Below, piece after piece: positions 41,985-52,571 of a DNA stretch of 64,000 bases (its first letter is position 1; every line of letters begins with the position of its first letter). This stretch comes from Chrysogorgia sp. JL179-B06. Its lineage: Eukaryota > Cnidaria > Anthozoa > Scleralcyonacea > Chrysogorgiidae. The notes beneath the pieces are model-generated. The model saw only the letters and a list, made by a program, of their open reading frames with translations, ran no database searches and had not been told where the DNA came from. The stretch is from positions 275,001-339,000 of the forward strand of contig JAYKKM010000201.1 in assembly GCA_035772405.1 (NCBI GenBank). The letters are read 5' to 3'. Made by a program: the position numbers and the translations under genes.

Positions 41985-42356
41985 CACTGATTTGTACATT
42001 AAAAACAAGCAAGCGACGTTATGTATGTTATACCTCTTGAGCTGAATACCATTATTAGAAGACCCCCCCTGATCTGCGATTATTTTAAATTGTTTCTCAG
42101 TATTTTCTCAACTATCAGTCAAATGCTATGTGTATAATTTGCTAATAAATCCCAGTTTTATAATGTTTTCAAAAAGCTAAGGTGGTAACACCCCCCGTAT
42201 TATATTTAATTAATTTCTCACCCCCCCTGACGTCCGATTTTGTGGCACCCCTTCTAAAATTGCTTCCACTACCAAGACAAGGGTCTGTGCCAAATTTGAT
42301 GCTTTCTTCCACTATGTAACGATATGACCTTAAAAGCGCCTTACACCACCTCACTA
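41985..42356. repeat. Right TIR of the FEN1-type transposon
   Basis: Mirror of the left TIR, ending CCACCTCACTA; followed by the duplicated TTA (42357-42359). Confidence 0.85.
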
Positions 42357-42734
42357 TTAGGCAAAGAGAGGTGGAGGAGCTTCGAGAACAACAAGAAGAG
42401 GACATCACTCGGTTACAAAAAAATAAAGGTGTGGTTTACAGAAAATTGGTTAGGCGCCTCGGCTTTGGGAATAACCATAGCCTCTTTTATCACTACAATT
42501 ATAATATCCGCTAGAAGCGTTGTCTTCAAAGGTGGTCAAGCACTTGGAAAATTAGGAAAAGCTATAGCTAATCTTGTTACAAAGGCTGGTCCTCTACTGG
42601 CTGAACTACTAAACATGGTGGCGACTGTGTTAAAGTGGGGAGCTAAAGGTGTATCTCGGTTAGCGTCTAATCTATGGATCCTAGCAATAGCACTAGCTTG
42701 GTTCGTCTACGATCAGTACAAACAGAGGAAATAA
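42357..42734 (+). pseudogene. Polinton-1 coiled-coil/membrane protein, 3' part
   Basis: Continues the gene cut at 36497. A charged helix (QREVEELREQQEEDITRLQK) precedes a frameshift near 42420. The frame open to 42734 has two hydrophobic stretches (ASALGITIASFITTIIISA and NLWILAIALAWFVYDQ) around an amphipathic glycine/leucine-rich helix (GGQALGKLGKAIANLVTKAG). Its stop codon lies in AAATAAAACATACG, 22 bp before the capsid gene. Confidence 0.62.
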
Positions 42735-42756
42735 AACATACGTTACAATATATAGT

Positions 42757-43984
42757 ATGAATACGAACGAAAATGAATCGCTTCCTGGATGTAGACGTCG
42801 TGGAATATCTACTATCAAAGGCACAAGAACCCGTCATGTTGTAACGCTGAACCCCAACAAAGCCAATCCAGGGAAGGAGTTATACATCGACATCCCGAAA
42901 ACAAAGGGTAACACTTGTTTGGTACCCTCCAGTCTCCATCTTCTATTCGACTTTAAAAATTCGAATGCGAAACCATATTTTCTTAAAAACCTTTCGAGAC
43001 TACTACTTGAGAGACTGGTGATAAAGTTAGCGGGTGAATCCGTGTACGACAACAGTGGCGAAAGCGTCATCGGCACGTACAAAGATCTGTGGAAATATAA
43101 CAGCGAGCGAGTTCAGATGGTCGAATACGGCATAGCAAACGAGAACCTTCGAAAGCTAATCTCGAACGACGACAGTGGCGCGGCCAGTGGAGACACACAA
43201 AAAGTTAGTGATGGTCAGATGTTATCTATTCATGGCACCAAACAAAAGGTTCAACTCGACAAGCTTCTAGAAGATCACGGTCTATACGCGCCATACAACA
43301 TGAACAACAATTTCAGGTACATAATCACACTCCCCAAAGAGTCTGATATTATGGTGGCTCAATCTCAATCAGCTGTGGATGGCTACATGTTGGAGAACCT
43401 TGAGTTGGAGTACGAAACTATCGAGAGTCAAGAGATCGCTGACGAAGTATCGTCTCTATATGCATCCGGTAGATCTCTATCGTATGAACACATCACACTA
43501 ATGAAGACTGTGGAGTGGGACAAAGGAATCACACTCGTAAATGAGAATATTAACCTACCAAGAAAATCAATGAAAGCTATGAATCGTTCTACTCTTCACA
43601 AACAAAACAAGAACTGATAGTGAGGAATTTGTCTACCCAAACATAAATTCGGTGAGATTCACCATAGAAGGCGTGCCAAATATGGTCTACAGTCAAGGAA
43701 TACCGAAATCAAGATTCTGGGTAGAAGCAAAACGATTGTTCGGACAAAAACTAGACTCCGACCAATATATGACTATCCAAAAGTTCTACAAAGATGGTTT
43801 CGCTTTAGTTGTTGACCTTAGGTCTATCGAAGATAACGCGAAAGTCGCAACTGGAAAAAAGATTGTGAACACCAGGTCAGGAATATTGATGGGAATTAAC
43901 AAAGAAGCCACATTAGTGAACGTTATGTGTAGAATATTCGTACTCTCCGACGGTCTCGTAAACCTCATTAACAACGATCTATAA
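42757..43984 (+). pseudogene. Major capsid protein of Polinton-1, one frameshift
   Basis: Double jelly-roll capsid protein by family. The first frame 42757-43617 has RHVVTLNPNKANPGKELYID, LLLERLVIKLAGESVYDNSG, DHGLYAPYNMNNNFRYIITL and SYEHITLMKTVEWDKG. The second, 43652-43984, has FTIEGVPNMVYSQGIPKSRF, YKDGFALVVDLRS and VLSDGLVNLINNDL. A single shift between about 43590 and 43650 separates them. Joined length about 409 codons, as expected. It differs strongly from the Polinton-2 capsid, which shows the two elements belong to separate lineages. Confidence 0.82.
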
Positions 43985-43998
43985 TCAATCCAATACTA

Positions 43999-44622
43999 AT
44001 GCATATAGTATTCTATATGAAAACACCTTTTAACATGCTGATTCTTGGTATGACAGCTTGTGGTAAAACGCGTTACCTCTTGGATATGATAGAGAAAGAC
44101 TACATGAATCACTTCGATTACATTATTCTTATATGTCCAACATTCGAATGGAATAAGACGTACAGAGAATGGAAATTCGAAAAAGATCCAGACTTTATCC
44201 CTATTCAGTGTGAGCAGGATAAAGTCAACATAATTCTTAAATACGTAACCAAGACTTACAAAGGTACCAACTCATTAATAATACTAGACGATTGCGCAAG
44301 TGGACACGACGTTAAAAACAGAACAAGTGAATTAGTCAAAACTAGCCTTTAGTGCTATAGACACTACAACCTATCCACAATCGTCATAACACAACAACTA
44401 ACCTCAATTAGTAAACCATATCGCGAGAACATCTCAAAGTTAGTAACATTCTATAAACCCAACAGAAACGATATGAGAATCATCGTAGACGATTATCTCA
44501 ACGGAGTAGATAAAGCGGAGATTGAGAAAATAATAAAACAGTTGAAAGACAATGAGCACGCAAGATTGGAGATACTTCTAAGACACCCGTACTCGCACAA
44601 AGTAGTTATTCCACAAAAATAA
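43999..44622 (+). pseudogene. Packaging ATPase of Polinton-1, one in-frame stop
   Basis: FtsK/HerA-type ATPase. Starts at 43999 or 44017 (MKTPFNMLI). Walker A LGMTACGKTRYL, Walker B NSLIILDDCA. An in-frame TAG at 44350-44352 follows, after which the same frame continues to TAA 44620-44622. That part has the sensor-like TIVITQQLTSI and PYRENISKLVTFYKPNRND. Length 207 codons. Except for the one stop it looks complete. It lies directly after the capsid gene, as usual. Confidence 0.85.
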
Positions 44623-44644
44623 ATAATATTGTATAGTATAGGAC

Positions 44645-45289
44645 ATGCCAAAGCGCAAGACAAAAAATCTCGAAACAATTGACGAACTCATTGAAGAGAT
44701 ACAAGACGCAGAATCCACTATTGCGGAAGACTACACACCGCAAGTCGACGACACTCCGCAAGTCGACGACACACCGCGAATTGGTATAGACAAAAAACGA
44801 GACGAACTGACTAAACTTGCTGATGATGGAGAATTGGACAAATCTGTTGCTTACATTAAAAAAGCATCGAACAAAGTAATAGATAAACTGTACGTTGAGT
44901 ATGAACGTAAAAGGATGAAAAAAGCTAACGAGTTTCTGACTGACCTACTTATTAGTAAGTGTAGTAGCCCGGAAGAGCTAGCCAACGAACTAAAGAAAGA
45001 CGAGCTTTTAAAACGTGACGTATATTGTATAGTCGAGAAAGTAAGTCCCTACTTGCCACTAATCGGCATTTTATCTGGTGGAATTACTGTGGGTAAGCAC
45101 GTGTATAACCACGTTGCCAAACCCCCGAGTCTAACGAAGAATATGGGTACGACACTGTGGGTAAGCATGTGTATAACGAAGAAGATGGGTACGACACTGT
45201 CTACTAATATAGTGATAACAACCAACAGGTCCCACACGGCTGAACCATGGCAGTCACAAAAACCTAATATATGGTTTCCACAAATTTAA
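44645..45289 (+). CDS. Terminal Polinton-1 protein of unknown function
   Basis: 214 residues. A basic start (MPKRKTKNLE) and an acidic tandem repeat (PQVDDTPQVDDTPR) precede a helical middle (KRMKKANEFLTDLLI), then a short hydrophobic stretch (YLPLIGILSGGITVG). The last 20 or so codons run into the right TIR, so the natural C-terminus was probably altered near 45130, where a direct duplication of GTAAGCA(C/T)GTGTATAAC occurs. Preceded by the AATAAATAATATTGTATAG intergenic motif. Confidence 0.55.
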   Translation: MPKRKTKNLETIDELIEEIQDAESTIAEDYTPQVDDTPQVDDTPRIGIDKKRDELTKLADDGELDKSVAYIKKASNKVIDKLYVEYERKRMKKANEFLTDLLISKCSSPEELANELKKDELLKRDVYCIVEKVSPYLPLIGILSGGITVGKHVYNHVAKPPSLTKNMGTTLWVSMCITKKMGTTLSTNIVITTNRSHTAEPWQSQKPNIWFPQI

Positions 45290-45589
45290 CCAACATATGG
45301 GACCTGAAAACCATACACACAGCTGAACCATGGCAGCAAAGAACATGGGGGTACCAACGCACTTTTCCAAATCGTGTAGATTCCTAATGGATCTGACTTT
45401 CCTAAATATATAGATTCCTAAAAATGGATCTGACTTTTGGAAAATCGCCAGATTCCGAAAAATGGATCTGACTTTTGGAAAATCGCCAGATTCCGAAAAA
45501 TGGATCTGACTTTTGGAAAATCGTCAGATTCCGAAAAATGGATCTGACTTTTGGAAAACTGCGCCTATACCCCCATGTTCTATACTACT
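45226..45589. repeat. Right terminal inverted repeat of Polinton-1
   Basis: Mirror of 2358-2702, ending CTATACTACT, with 3.5 of the ~36-bp subrepeats. Confidence 0.9.
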
Positions 45590-45595
45590 CGTATA
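45590..45595. repeat. Target site duplication of Polinton-1, right copy (CGTATA)
   Basis: Exact match to 2352-2357. Confidence 0.88.
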
Positions 45596-46330
45596 ATTAA
45601 CAAAATAATATAAGCCCATGGTTTACGGTTGAATTACGGTGATTACTGGAAATACGTACCGGCAATAACCCCTAACCGACGGCCTGTTCTATCACACAAA
45701 ATTTTTGTTTTAATTATTTCAAACAATATGATATATGCATTTGTTGATCACTAATCGCAAAAACCCGTTGCGTCGTAGATTTTGAATGTTATCTCGTGCA
45801 ATATTTAAGCGATTTTAATTCTGAAATTAACATATTTGGAATAACAGAGCCTACGTACATAACATATACGTGCCTATTATCTAACGCAAACGTGCATATA
45901 TATACCCTTCTTTAGAAATTGATCGCAGCCGCGACGGGATAATCACCGTTCTCTTTGGTACTCATGGTGCCTCTTCGGTACCCAGGAGTTGGGCTCTTCC
46001 ACCCCTGTCGCGGCTGCCTCGTACCCAGGCGCGAGCGTGCCGCAAGGGAGCACGCAAGGCGTTATGGGATACGGCCGCCAAGGATCATTGTCTTGCAAAC
46101 AATAACACTAGTGTTAGCACTGTCATGGCAGACAATAGCACCAGTGATAGCGAAGTGAACTAAGTTAATTTGTAGGGTAGTGTTTCTAATTACTTCAGAA
46201 GACCTATTTACTTAAGGTGGCTCGATAGTCCAAATCATGAGAAATTGCATTTTCCGCATAACAATATTTGTAATGCAGACCTGAGCTTCATCGTGGTTAA
46301 TTGCATAGCTCTAGTGGTGGTCTAGTTTGT
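45596..46330. other. Flanking DNA right of Polinton-1 with a hairpin
   Basis: No gene recognised. An inverted repeat with arms GCAGCCGCGACGGG (45925) and CCCTGTCGCGGCTGC (ending 46016) marks a small GC-rich foldback. The open frame from 45955 crosses this repeat and looks like chance. Confidence 0.5.
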
Positions 46331-46895
46331 TTGCTGACAAGTTTAATAGCGGCAGTGGCATGTATCGCTGACGTACCACAAGGGTCTGTTATCTCTCCGA
46401 CACAGTTTAATGTGCATATTGACGAACTAGACAGATCCGTTCCAATACGCACCTCAATGTCAAAACGTGTAAATACGCAGATAATTTTACTCTGTACGAA
46501 ATTGTCCAACAACATGAAACCAGCCATATACAAGAGGATCTAAATGCCATGTGCGACTGGGCTGCTAACAATAAAATGATGCTTAATGAGATGAAGACCG
46601 AAGATATGTGGATCTCCTTATGCAGAGACGCTATTGCAGAACCACAACTTCTTACAATTGGAAATTATACAGTACATCGAAAGAGTTACTTCTTTTAAAC
46701 TACTTGGTGTATGGCATCAAGATAACCTGAAATGGAATCGGCATATTGAATAAATTACAAAAAAGGCCAGCAGAAGACTTTACTATTTGAGGGTGTGTAG
46801 ACGAGCTAGCCTGCCTATCGAAGTTGGCATCACGTATTACTTGACAAAGATTAGGCCGCTATTGAAATATGGTGTCTCATGGCAAATTAAGCTAC
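46331..46895 (+). pseudogene. LINE reverse-transcriptase fragment A
   Basis: RT motif block DVPQGSVISPTQFNVHIDEL, then (shifted) KYADNFTLYEIV, where the catalytic YADD reads YADN, then NKMMLNEMKTEDMWIS and YLTKIRPLLKYG. Several frameshifts; a 5'-truncated, dead non-LTR retrotransposon. Confidence 0.7.
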
Positions 46896-46967
46896 TGGGG
46901 AGGAGTTAGCCATACAACATAACCAACTGTTGGTTCGAAATGAAAAAGTCATTTGGTTCAAAATGAA

Positions 46968-47075
46968 AGAGTCATCCACACCAAGCATTTCCCAAGGTCC
47001 AACAACCCAACACCAGTTTCTAAAAGGCAATTAGTTCCATCTCGACAGTGCGTTGTCTGCAAAGCCAATGATAGA
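46968..47075 (+). pseudogene. piggyBac transposase C-terminal relic
   Basis: The frame RVIHTKHFPRSNN...LVPSRQCVVCKAND resembles the end of piggyBac-type transposases (HFP...PTRRCVVC), where a cysteine-rich domain begins. Only this short piece remains. Confidence 0.4.
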
Positions 47076-47174
47076 CCTGCCGGTCTTGCAAAAAATGCTC
47101 ATTCACTTACATAAATTGATATGCAAAAAATGCTTGCATAAATGCTCATTTTTGTAAATAATTCACACCGTTTC

Positions 47175-48965
47175 ATTTCTTATAGCGTACAAGACTTTGG
47201 AGCAAGTGACCATTCTCTCATTTACGTTACTAAAAAGGCTGGAGACGGCAAATCGTCTGCTGAAATTCGCTGGGTCAGATCGTTTAAACGGTAAAATAAA
47301 GTCGAATTTTGTAAATAATTTCTTGAATTCCCTGGAGTGTTCTGGATGCGTTTGATGATATAAACGACGCCGTTCGCACCTGCAGGTATAACCTTTTTAC
47401 TGATGTAGAAAATAGACACGCACCCATTAAGAAAGTAAGAACAAAAGTAGGACTAAAGCCTTGGATCACGAATGAAATTAAAGAGCTTATGGCTAATCGA
47501 AGCCAGACCGCGAAAAGATCTCACCAACCGAAAAGTTGGGACAACTATTGGAAACTGAAAAACTTTGTAAACAAAAGTATAAAAGTGGCGGAGGCTGAGC
47601 ATAATAAGACTTTGATTGAGTCGGCTGCAGGGCCAAAGGAAATGTGGAAATCGCTGAATACTGTTATTGGTAAAAACGAAACAAGGGGTATGTTGTTCCA
47701 AGTGAGTAGCGGTAGAAGTATTTTGTCAGATCCTAAGGCGGTGGCATCTAAGTTTAATAAATACTTTGCAACGATTGCTGTCAAACTTGCGAATAAATTG
47801 TGTACTGTGCAGTGAAACATGCATGGAGGAAATATGAGCCCGATATCGTTAGCGGAAGCCTCATTGGATTTGGAAACTGTAAACCACGAACAAGTTAAAC
47901 AGATTTTGCATTCACTCAAGGTTAATAAGGTTGCTGGTTTTAAGAAAGTTCCTGTGAGAATGATTAGAGATGCGGAACAGGAACTTAGTCCTTCGATAGC
48001 ATATCTCATAAATAAATAAATCACAGATGGAATTGTTCCACACTTATGGAAAGTTGCACTAGTCCCTCCGATATATAAAGGCGATGATAAACTTATCGAC
48101 CAATCTGGATCGTATCATGAGTGTTAAGTAAAGTTCTTGAGAGGGTCGTGCACTCAGAAATGAGTTCACATTTAGATAAGCTAAATTACTTGCATTCCTA
48201 CCAGTATGGATTTATACTGGTGGGAATACAAGTAATAGTACTTACATAATAGGACATAGTACTTCTCAAGCCATTAGTCAAGTGAATAATTGGGTCTTGG
48301 AGTCAATGGATAAAGAAAAGTCATTGGGTTAATTTTTGTGGATATTTCTAAAGCTTTCGACTCTATAAATCACAAGGTGACAGATGGCAAATTGTGTTGG
48401 TAAATGGTGATTGGTCAGAGCCCCGTTCGGTTGTGCTTGGTGTGCCGCAGGGAAGTATATTGGGACTTATATTGTTTAACATCTATGTCAATAGTCTACC
48501 AAATGCTGTGGAGAGATCTCGCGTCATTTTGTATGCTGATGATGCAGTTTTGATGTTTACTGCTGCGATATCACAAGAAGTGAAAGAAACTTTGGAACAT
48601 AATTTTGGTTTAGTCTGTGGCTGGTGCTCTAGCTGACAACTGTTTGTCGCTAAATGTTAAGAAAACGAAATTCATGCTTGCTGGCAGCAAAATAGATGTT
48701 ATCGAGATCTTTAGACACCGAGCAACAATCATCAGATGGTGAGCGATTAGAACGTGTTCGATCATGTAAGTACTTATCTTGGGGTCAAAATGGATGAAAA
48801 TTGGAGCTGGAAATTACATATCAGGGACCTGGTTCGTAAGTTAGGTCATATGCTATCTGTATTTAATCGAATTTCTCATATGCTGGATAAGAAAACCCGC
48901 GTCACATATTTCAATGGTCTGGTGTTAAAACATTTAGACTACGCGGACATGGTATCCCTTACGAA
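47175..48965 (+). pseudogene. LINE fragment B: endonuclease end plus reverse transcriptase
   Basis: Starts in the C-terminus of an APE-type endonuclease (GASDHSLIYVTKK). A linker follows (KKVRTKVGLKPWITNEIKEL), then RT motifs: FVDISKAFDSINHK (near 48340), LGVPQGSILGLILFNIYVNS (near 48437), and the intact catalytic box VILYADDAVLMF (near 48525). The C-terminal YLGVKMDENWSWKLHI comes last. Many stops and shifts. Jockey/CR1-like by motif order. It ends where the CACATGTG repeats begin. Confidence 0.75.
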
Positions 48966-48966
48966 A

Positions 48967-49435
48967 ATTCCACATGTCTGTCACATGTGAGTCACATGTG
49001 AGTCACATGTGAGTCACATGTGATAGAATTTTTTCACATGTGAAACATACTTTTTCACATGTGATCGCATGTTTTCACATGTGAAACATATTTTCTCACA
49101 TGTGAGCCACATGTGAAACATACTTTCTCACATGTGAACCACATGTGATCGTATTTTTCACATGTGAAACATACTTTCTCACATGTGAACCACATGTGAT
49201 CGTATTTTTCACATGTGAAACATACTTTCTCACATGTGAACCACATGTGATCGTATTTTCCACATGTGAAACATATTTTCTCACATGTGAGCCACATGTG
49301 ATCGCATTTTTCACATGTGAAACATAATATCTCACATGTGATCGCGTTTTTCACATGTGAAACATACTTTCTTAATCACACGTGAGATAAATAATAATTT
49401 CACCAGTTGTCACATGTGATTACATGAAATGCAAA
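48967..49435. repeat. CACATGTG minisatellite, 51-bp period in its core
   Basis: Over 20 copies of the palindrome CACATGTG. In the core (about 49110-49310) they repeat with a 51-bp period (CATGTGAAACATACTTTCTC then CACATGTGAACCACATGTGA). At the edges the spacing decays. Open frames on both strands (for example 49055-49354) are by-products of the repeat. Confidence 0.9.
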
Positions 49436-49891
49436 GGATTCCACATATGAAATAGATGCCGACATGTATGGTATCACATGCAAGATATATTTTTCATGAG
49501 TGAGCACTGAATAATGTTTTAAGATGTATTGAAAATTTTCATGGTTAACATGTAATAATTTAATCATGCATATAATCAACTTGAAAACGTTTTGAATACT
49601 AAATGATCTGCTACATTAATTACCTGTTGAGGTATTGTATGTTTAAACTAAAAATAAACAAACCTCTCACACTACAAATCAATTGCTTTCCATCACGATT
49701 TTAGATTCACCTCATTTGCTAACATAAACAGCTAAAAACTATCAATACATTGCATATTATTATCGAACTAGCAAATAGCAATGTTACTTTCCAAACTGCA
49801 TTGAATAATAAAAAAAATGAGTAATCCTTAATACTTTGAATTACTATTGTTATTATAGAACAACGAACTTGTCGTGGTAACAAACTTAAAT

Positions 49892-50165
49892 ATATAGCCT
49901 TAAGCAACGTATATATACCATGGTGATTGGTGATATATAATCTTCGAACGTTCTGAAACTGCTTATATATAACACATTTACCAAAATATAACAATGGTGT
50001 GATGTTGGGGCAAAGGAAGAGAAAAAAGAGATCAGTTCTTAGAAGAACTGTTGAAAGACTTACTGGCGTAAGTTGGTAAATGTGTTTATATATAAGCAGT
50101 TTCAGAACGTTCTATGATTATATTACCAATAACCATGGTATATACGTTGCTTAAGGCTATATTAT
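49892..50165. repeat. Foldback element, ~85-bp arms
   Basis: ATATAGCCTTAAGCAACGTA (49892) and its inverse ending at 50165 pair over about 85 bp, including GAACGTTCTGAAACTGCTTA. The 90-bp loop has no coding. Confidence 0.75.
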
Positions 50166-50422
50166 TATTATCTGTTATTTTTTATAATCTGAATTCAAAT
50201 TATTTTATAGCGTCTATATATACAGTACTATACTATATACTTATAGTAGAATAAATGTGGAGAATAGAGCAAAAATGTTCAATAGCTGGTGTAAATTGCA
50301 ATATCATAACACAAAATAAAAACTAACTAAACTAGCTACTAACTAAAGTCATCCGGTTCAGGCACTTAAGCTTGGACATGCACAACATTATGAATTTCAA
50401 CGTAAGATAATTTATATATTAA

Positions 50423-50545
50423 AGGGAAATTGCAGTAAAAATCGGGTAATTTTGTTTCGAAATTCAACAAAAAATCTACAAATCAAACGTCATACTCAAA
50501 GATCCTTTTTTAAAAATATATAACATTTTTTACTGAAATTTCCTT
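50423..50545. mobile_element. Small TTAA-type MITE, 123 bp
   Basis: Inverted ends AGGGAAATTGCAGTAAAAA / TTTTTTACTGAAATTTCCTTT, flanked by TTAA at 50419-50422 and 50546-50549. Confidence 0.65.
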
Positions 50546-50561
50546 TTAATTGTGGCATTAA

Positions 50562-51063
50562 AGGGATACTCCGGCCAAAATACAAATGCAGTTCATATGA
50601 AAGATCTTACTGACTTTAGTTTATTTCCAAAGTTTCAGCATTCCTATCAATTTAGTTAAGAAGATATGGCTAGTTGAAATTTGAGGAGTTTGACGCCATA
50701 TTGGTTTTGCGAATATGACGTCATTGAGTGATTCTTTATCGGCAGTGGAGTTGTTTTGATGGCAATCACATGGTGATAGCTGTTGTGAATACTGTTTGGA
50801 CGAAAATTAGTCGAAATAAACTATTTAGTTCCTCATTGCAGGGAATTAGAGGAGCTTCTTAGGCATAATACAAGATAGCATCACTCAGTGACGTCATATT
50901 TGAGAAACAAAATGGCGTCGAAATTGGACAAACTCTCCAACTTCAACTAGCCATATCTTCTTAACTAAATTGGAATAGCTGGAATGCTGAAACTTTGGAA
51001 ATCAACTAAAGTCAGTAAGATCTTTCATATGAACTACATTTGTATTTTGGCCGGAGTGTCCCT
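50562..51063. mobile_element. TTAA-type MITE with long arms, 502 bp
   Basis: Ends AGGGATACTCCGGCCAAAAT and inverse. The arms pair over about 150 bp with few mismatches. TTAA at 50558-50561 and 51064-51067. Same AGGG start and target as the MITEs at 31440 and 50423, so one transposase family is likely. Confidence 0.85.
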
Positions 51064-51342
51064 TTAAGCAGTCACATGTTATTAAGAATAATAATCAAGA
51101 CGTCTTACAAGACAAGCAGATAGATCCTTTAAAACTATCTGCTTGACGTGTAATTCGTTTCGCAGCATTACTCGCTCTTTGAAGCAATCAGAAAAAAGCA
51201 AGTTTGTTGGCTAGTATACAGGTATAACAAGAGCAAGCTTGAACTAACTGGAATCTTAAACATTGTAGATATAACTTAAAGTAAATTAGATATCTTAAAA
51301 AATTAACATACCACAAAACTACATGTCAATCAACATAATAAA

Positions 51343-52571
51343 TTAATCCCGATCAACAACGTTAGGAAGTTTGGCAATAAATGTATCTGTATCATGGTCG
51401 TTTAACCCATCAATGAGAGCATACTTATCCACGACATCTGTTAGCTCGACAATTTCCAGGGCTGATTCCACTTCCACTACCTTCTTTATGTGATTGCACA
51501 AATGACCACACTCACTGTCAGGATACAACCACCGCTCAAACTTCACAAGCCTTGCAAATGCAATGCAAGTGGTATTGTGGATCACTGCGAAGACCACCAA
51601 CTCCACTATTGTACCATTCCGTAAACCAACTATGTAGTTCTTTCTGCGAGAATGCCGTGTATAGTTTAGGCAATGGAACAAGTTTCCATTGACAACAGCC
51701 TTTGTAAAAAACTCTGCATCACAATCACCATCAGGTAAATCCTCTTCATGACACTCAAGGAGATATCTTTCTTCTATCGATAGCTTGCGGCAGTACGAAG
51801 CACCTAGAAAAACTGCGTTATCACCTACTTTCCTTGCTTTTTTCATTGGAGCATAACCTTTCAATTGAGCATCCATGAATGAAAGAAACGCGTTGGTGGA
51901 AGCGATGTCCGAAGAATGGTTGGAAATTCTTTTCATAGCTTGATATAGAAGAAATGAGTTGGCGATTTGAGAAGGAACAGCTTGCGTACCATGGAATAGT
52001 TTCAACAATACTTGGTTAAATCCTTCAAATATATATGTTGAATAGCCAGACAAAGGTCCCCAGTCAATAACTGTTTGCGTTAAATGGCTGAGTTGGTGAA
52101 CATTGTAAGACATGTTCTCGTCACCGTAGAGCTGTTGAAAATTTGCAACAAACTTGGAAAGACAGGCATTAGCTTTGTTGATATCATTTCGTGTAATACT
52201 TGACTTGGTGAGTAAATACACGGCTTCGACCAAAAAAAGAATATTTCGGAAATACTGTGGTGGTAGCAGTCCATGAAGAATTACAGGGCAGTAAAGAAGG
52301 AGCCACCAATGCCATTCTGAGCCTTTCCAGTATGCCCTTTGGGTGATTGAGCGTGGAACTCTAGTAATTTCATGGGGTGGCATTATGCGGCTCAGCCGAG
52401 AATCAATCTCCTGCAACTGTCTTCCAATGTACCAGGGTTGTTGATGGTGCACACTATCAAACCAAAGATGAGCCAACTGTCTTGAAACACCCAAGTCAAC
52501 GCAATGAAGGTTGTCAACCACAAACCCCCTGACCATGTCAAAATGGGGCAGATCAAAAAGTTTAGAAGGAC
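51343..52571 (-). CDS. CACTA/EnSpm-type transposase, exon 4
   Basis: Last exon: 1,229 bp with an acceptor TTTTTAG|GTCC at 52571/52572, in phase with exon 3. Encodes GPSKLFDLPHFDMVRGFVVD then NLHCVDLGVSRQLAHLWF, a region typical of tnp2-like (Transposase_21) proteins. Later come SYNVHQLSHLTQTVIDWGPL and YSTYIFEGFNQVLLKLFHG, typical of the following helical domain. The open frame is intact to the stop. The whole gene has four exons and about 887 codons (57677-57980, 56686-56780, 55098-56133, 51343-52571). Confidence 0.82.

Larger units (their letters stand above)
36498..42356 (-). mobile_element. DNA transposon with FEN1/XPG-like nuclease and CXC domain, 5.9 kb
   Basis: Inverted repeats of about 365 bp (36498-36862 and about 41985-42356) begin TAGTGAGGTGGT. 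The target TTA is duplicated at 36495-36497 and 42357-42359. Excising the element and one TTA restores the reading frame of the host Polinton gene, so the boundaries are exact. A single minus-strand gene fills it (37007-41589). I recognise the protein type from cnidarian and fish genomes but not a named superfamily; no DDE transposase is visible. Confidence 0.85.
2358..45589. mobile_element. Polinton/Maverick (Polinton-1), 43.2 kb with three nested insertions
   Basis: Terminal inverted repeats of about 350 bp (2358-2702 and 45226-45589) are bordered by a perfect 6-bp duplication. Inside are the hallmark genes: protein-primed type DNA polymerase B (2857-6571, minus), integrase with chromodomain (20770-21464 plus 35075-35457), major capsid protein (42757-43984), packaging ATPase (43999-44622) and a penton-like protein (13220). 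A BEL/Pao retrotransposon, a second Polinton and a FEN1-like DNA transposon interrupt it. Each has its own target duplication, and removing them leaves about 16.9 kb. Many genes have nonsense or frameshift changes, so this copy is a fossil; its boundaries are certain. Confidence 0.93.

Noticed and set aside
47453..48024. Minus-strand ORFs over LINE fragment B
   Set aside because: Antisense shadows; the plus frames contain the endonuclease and RT motifs.
49055..49354. Cysteine-rich repeat protein (about 99 aa, minus strand)
   Set aside because: The Cys/His pattern is only the translation of the CACATGTG repeat; all frames are open there for the same reason.
48967..49435. CRISPR-like array
   Set aside because: Repeats are short palindromes with decaying spacing and near-identical 'spacers', in a eukaryotic LINE context; it is a minisatellite.
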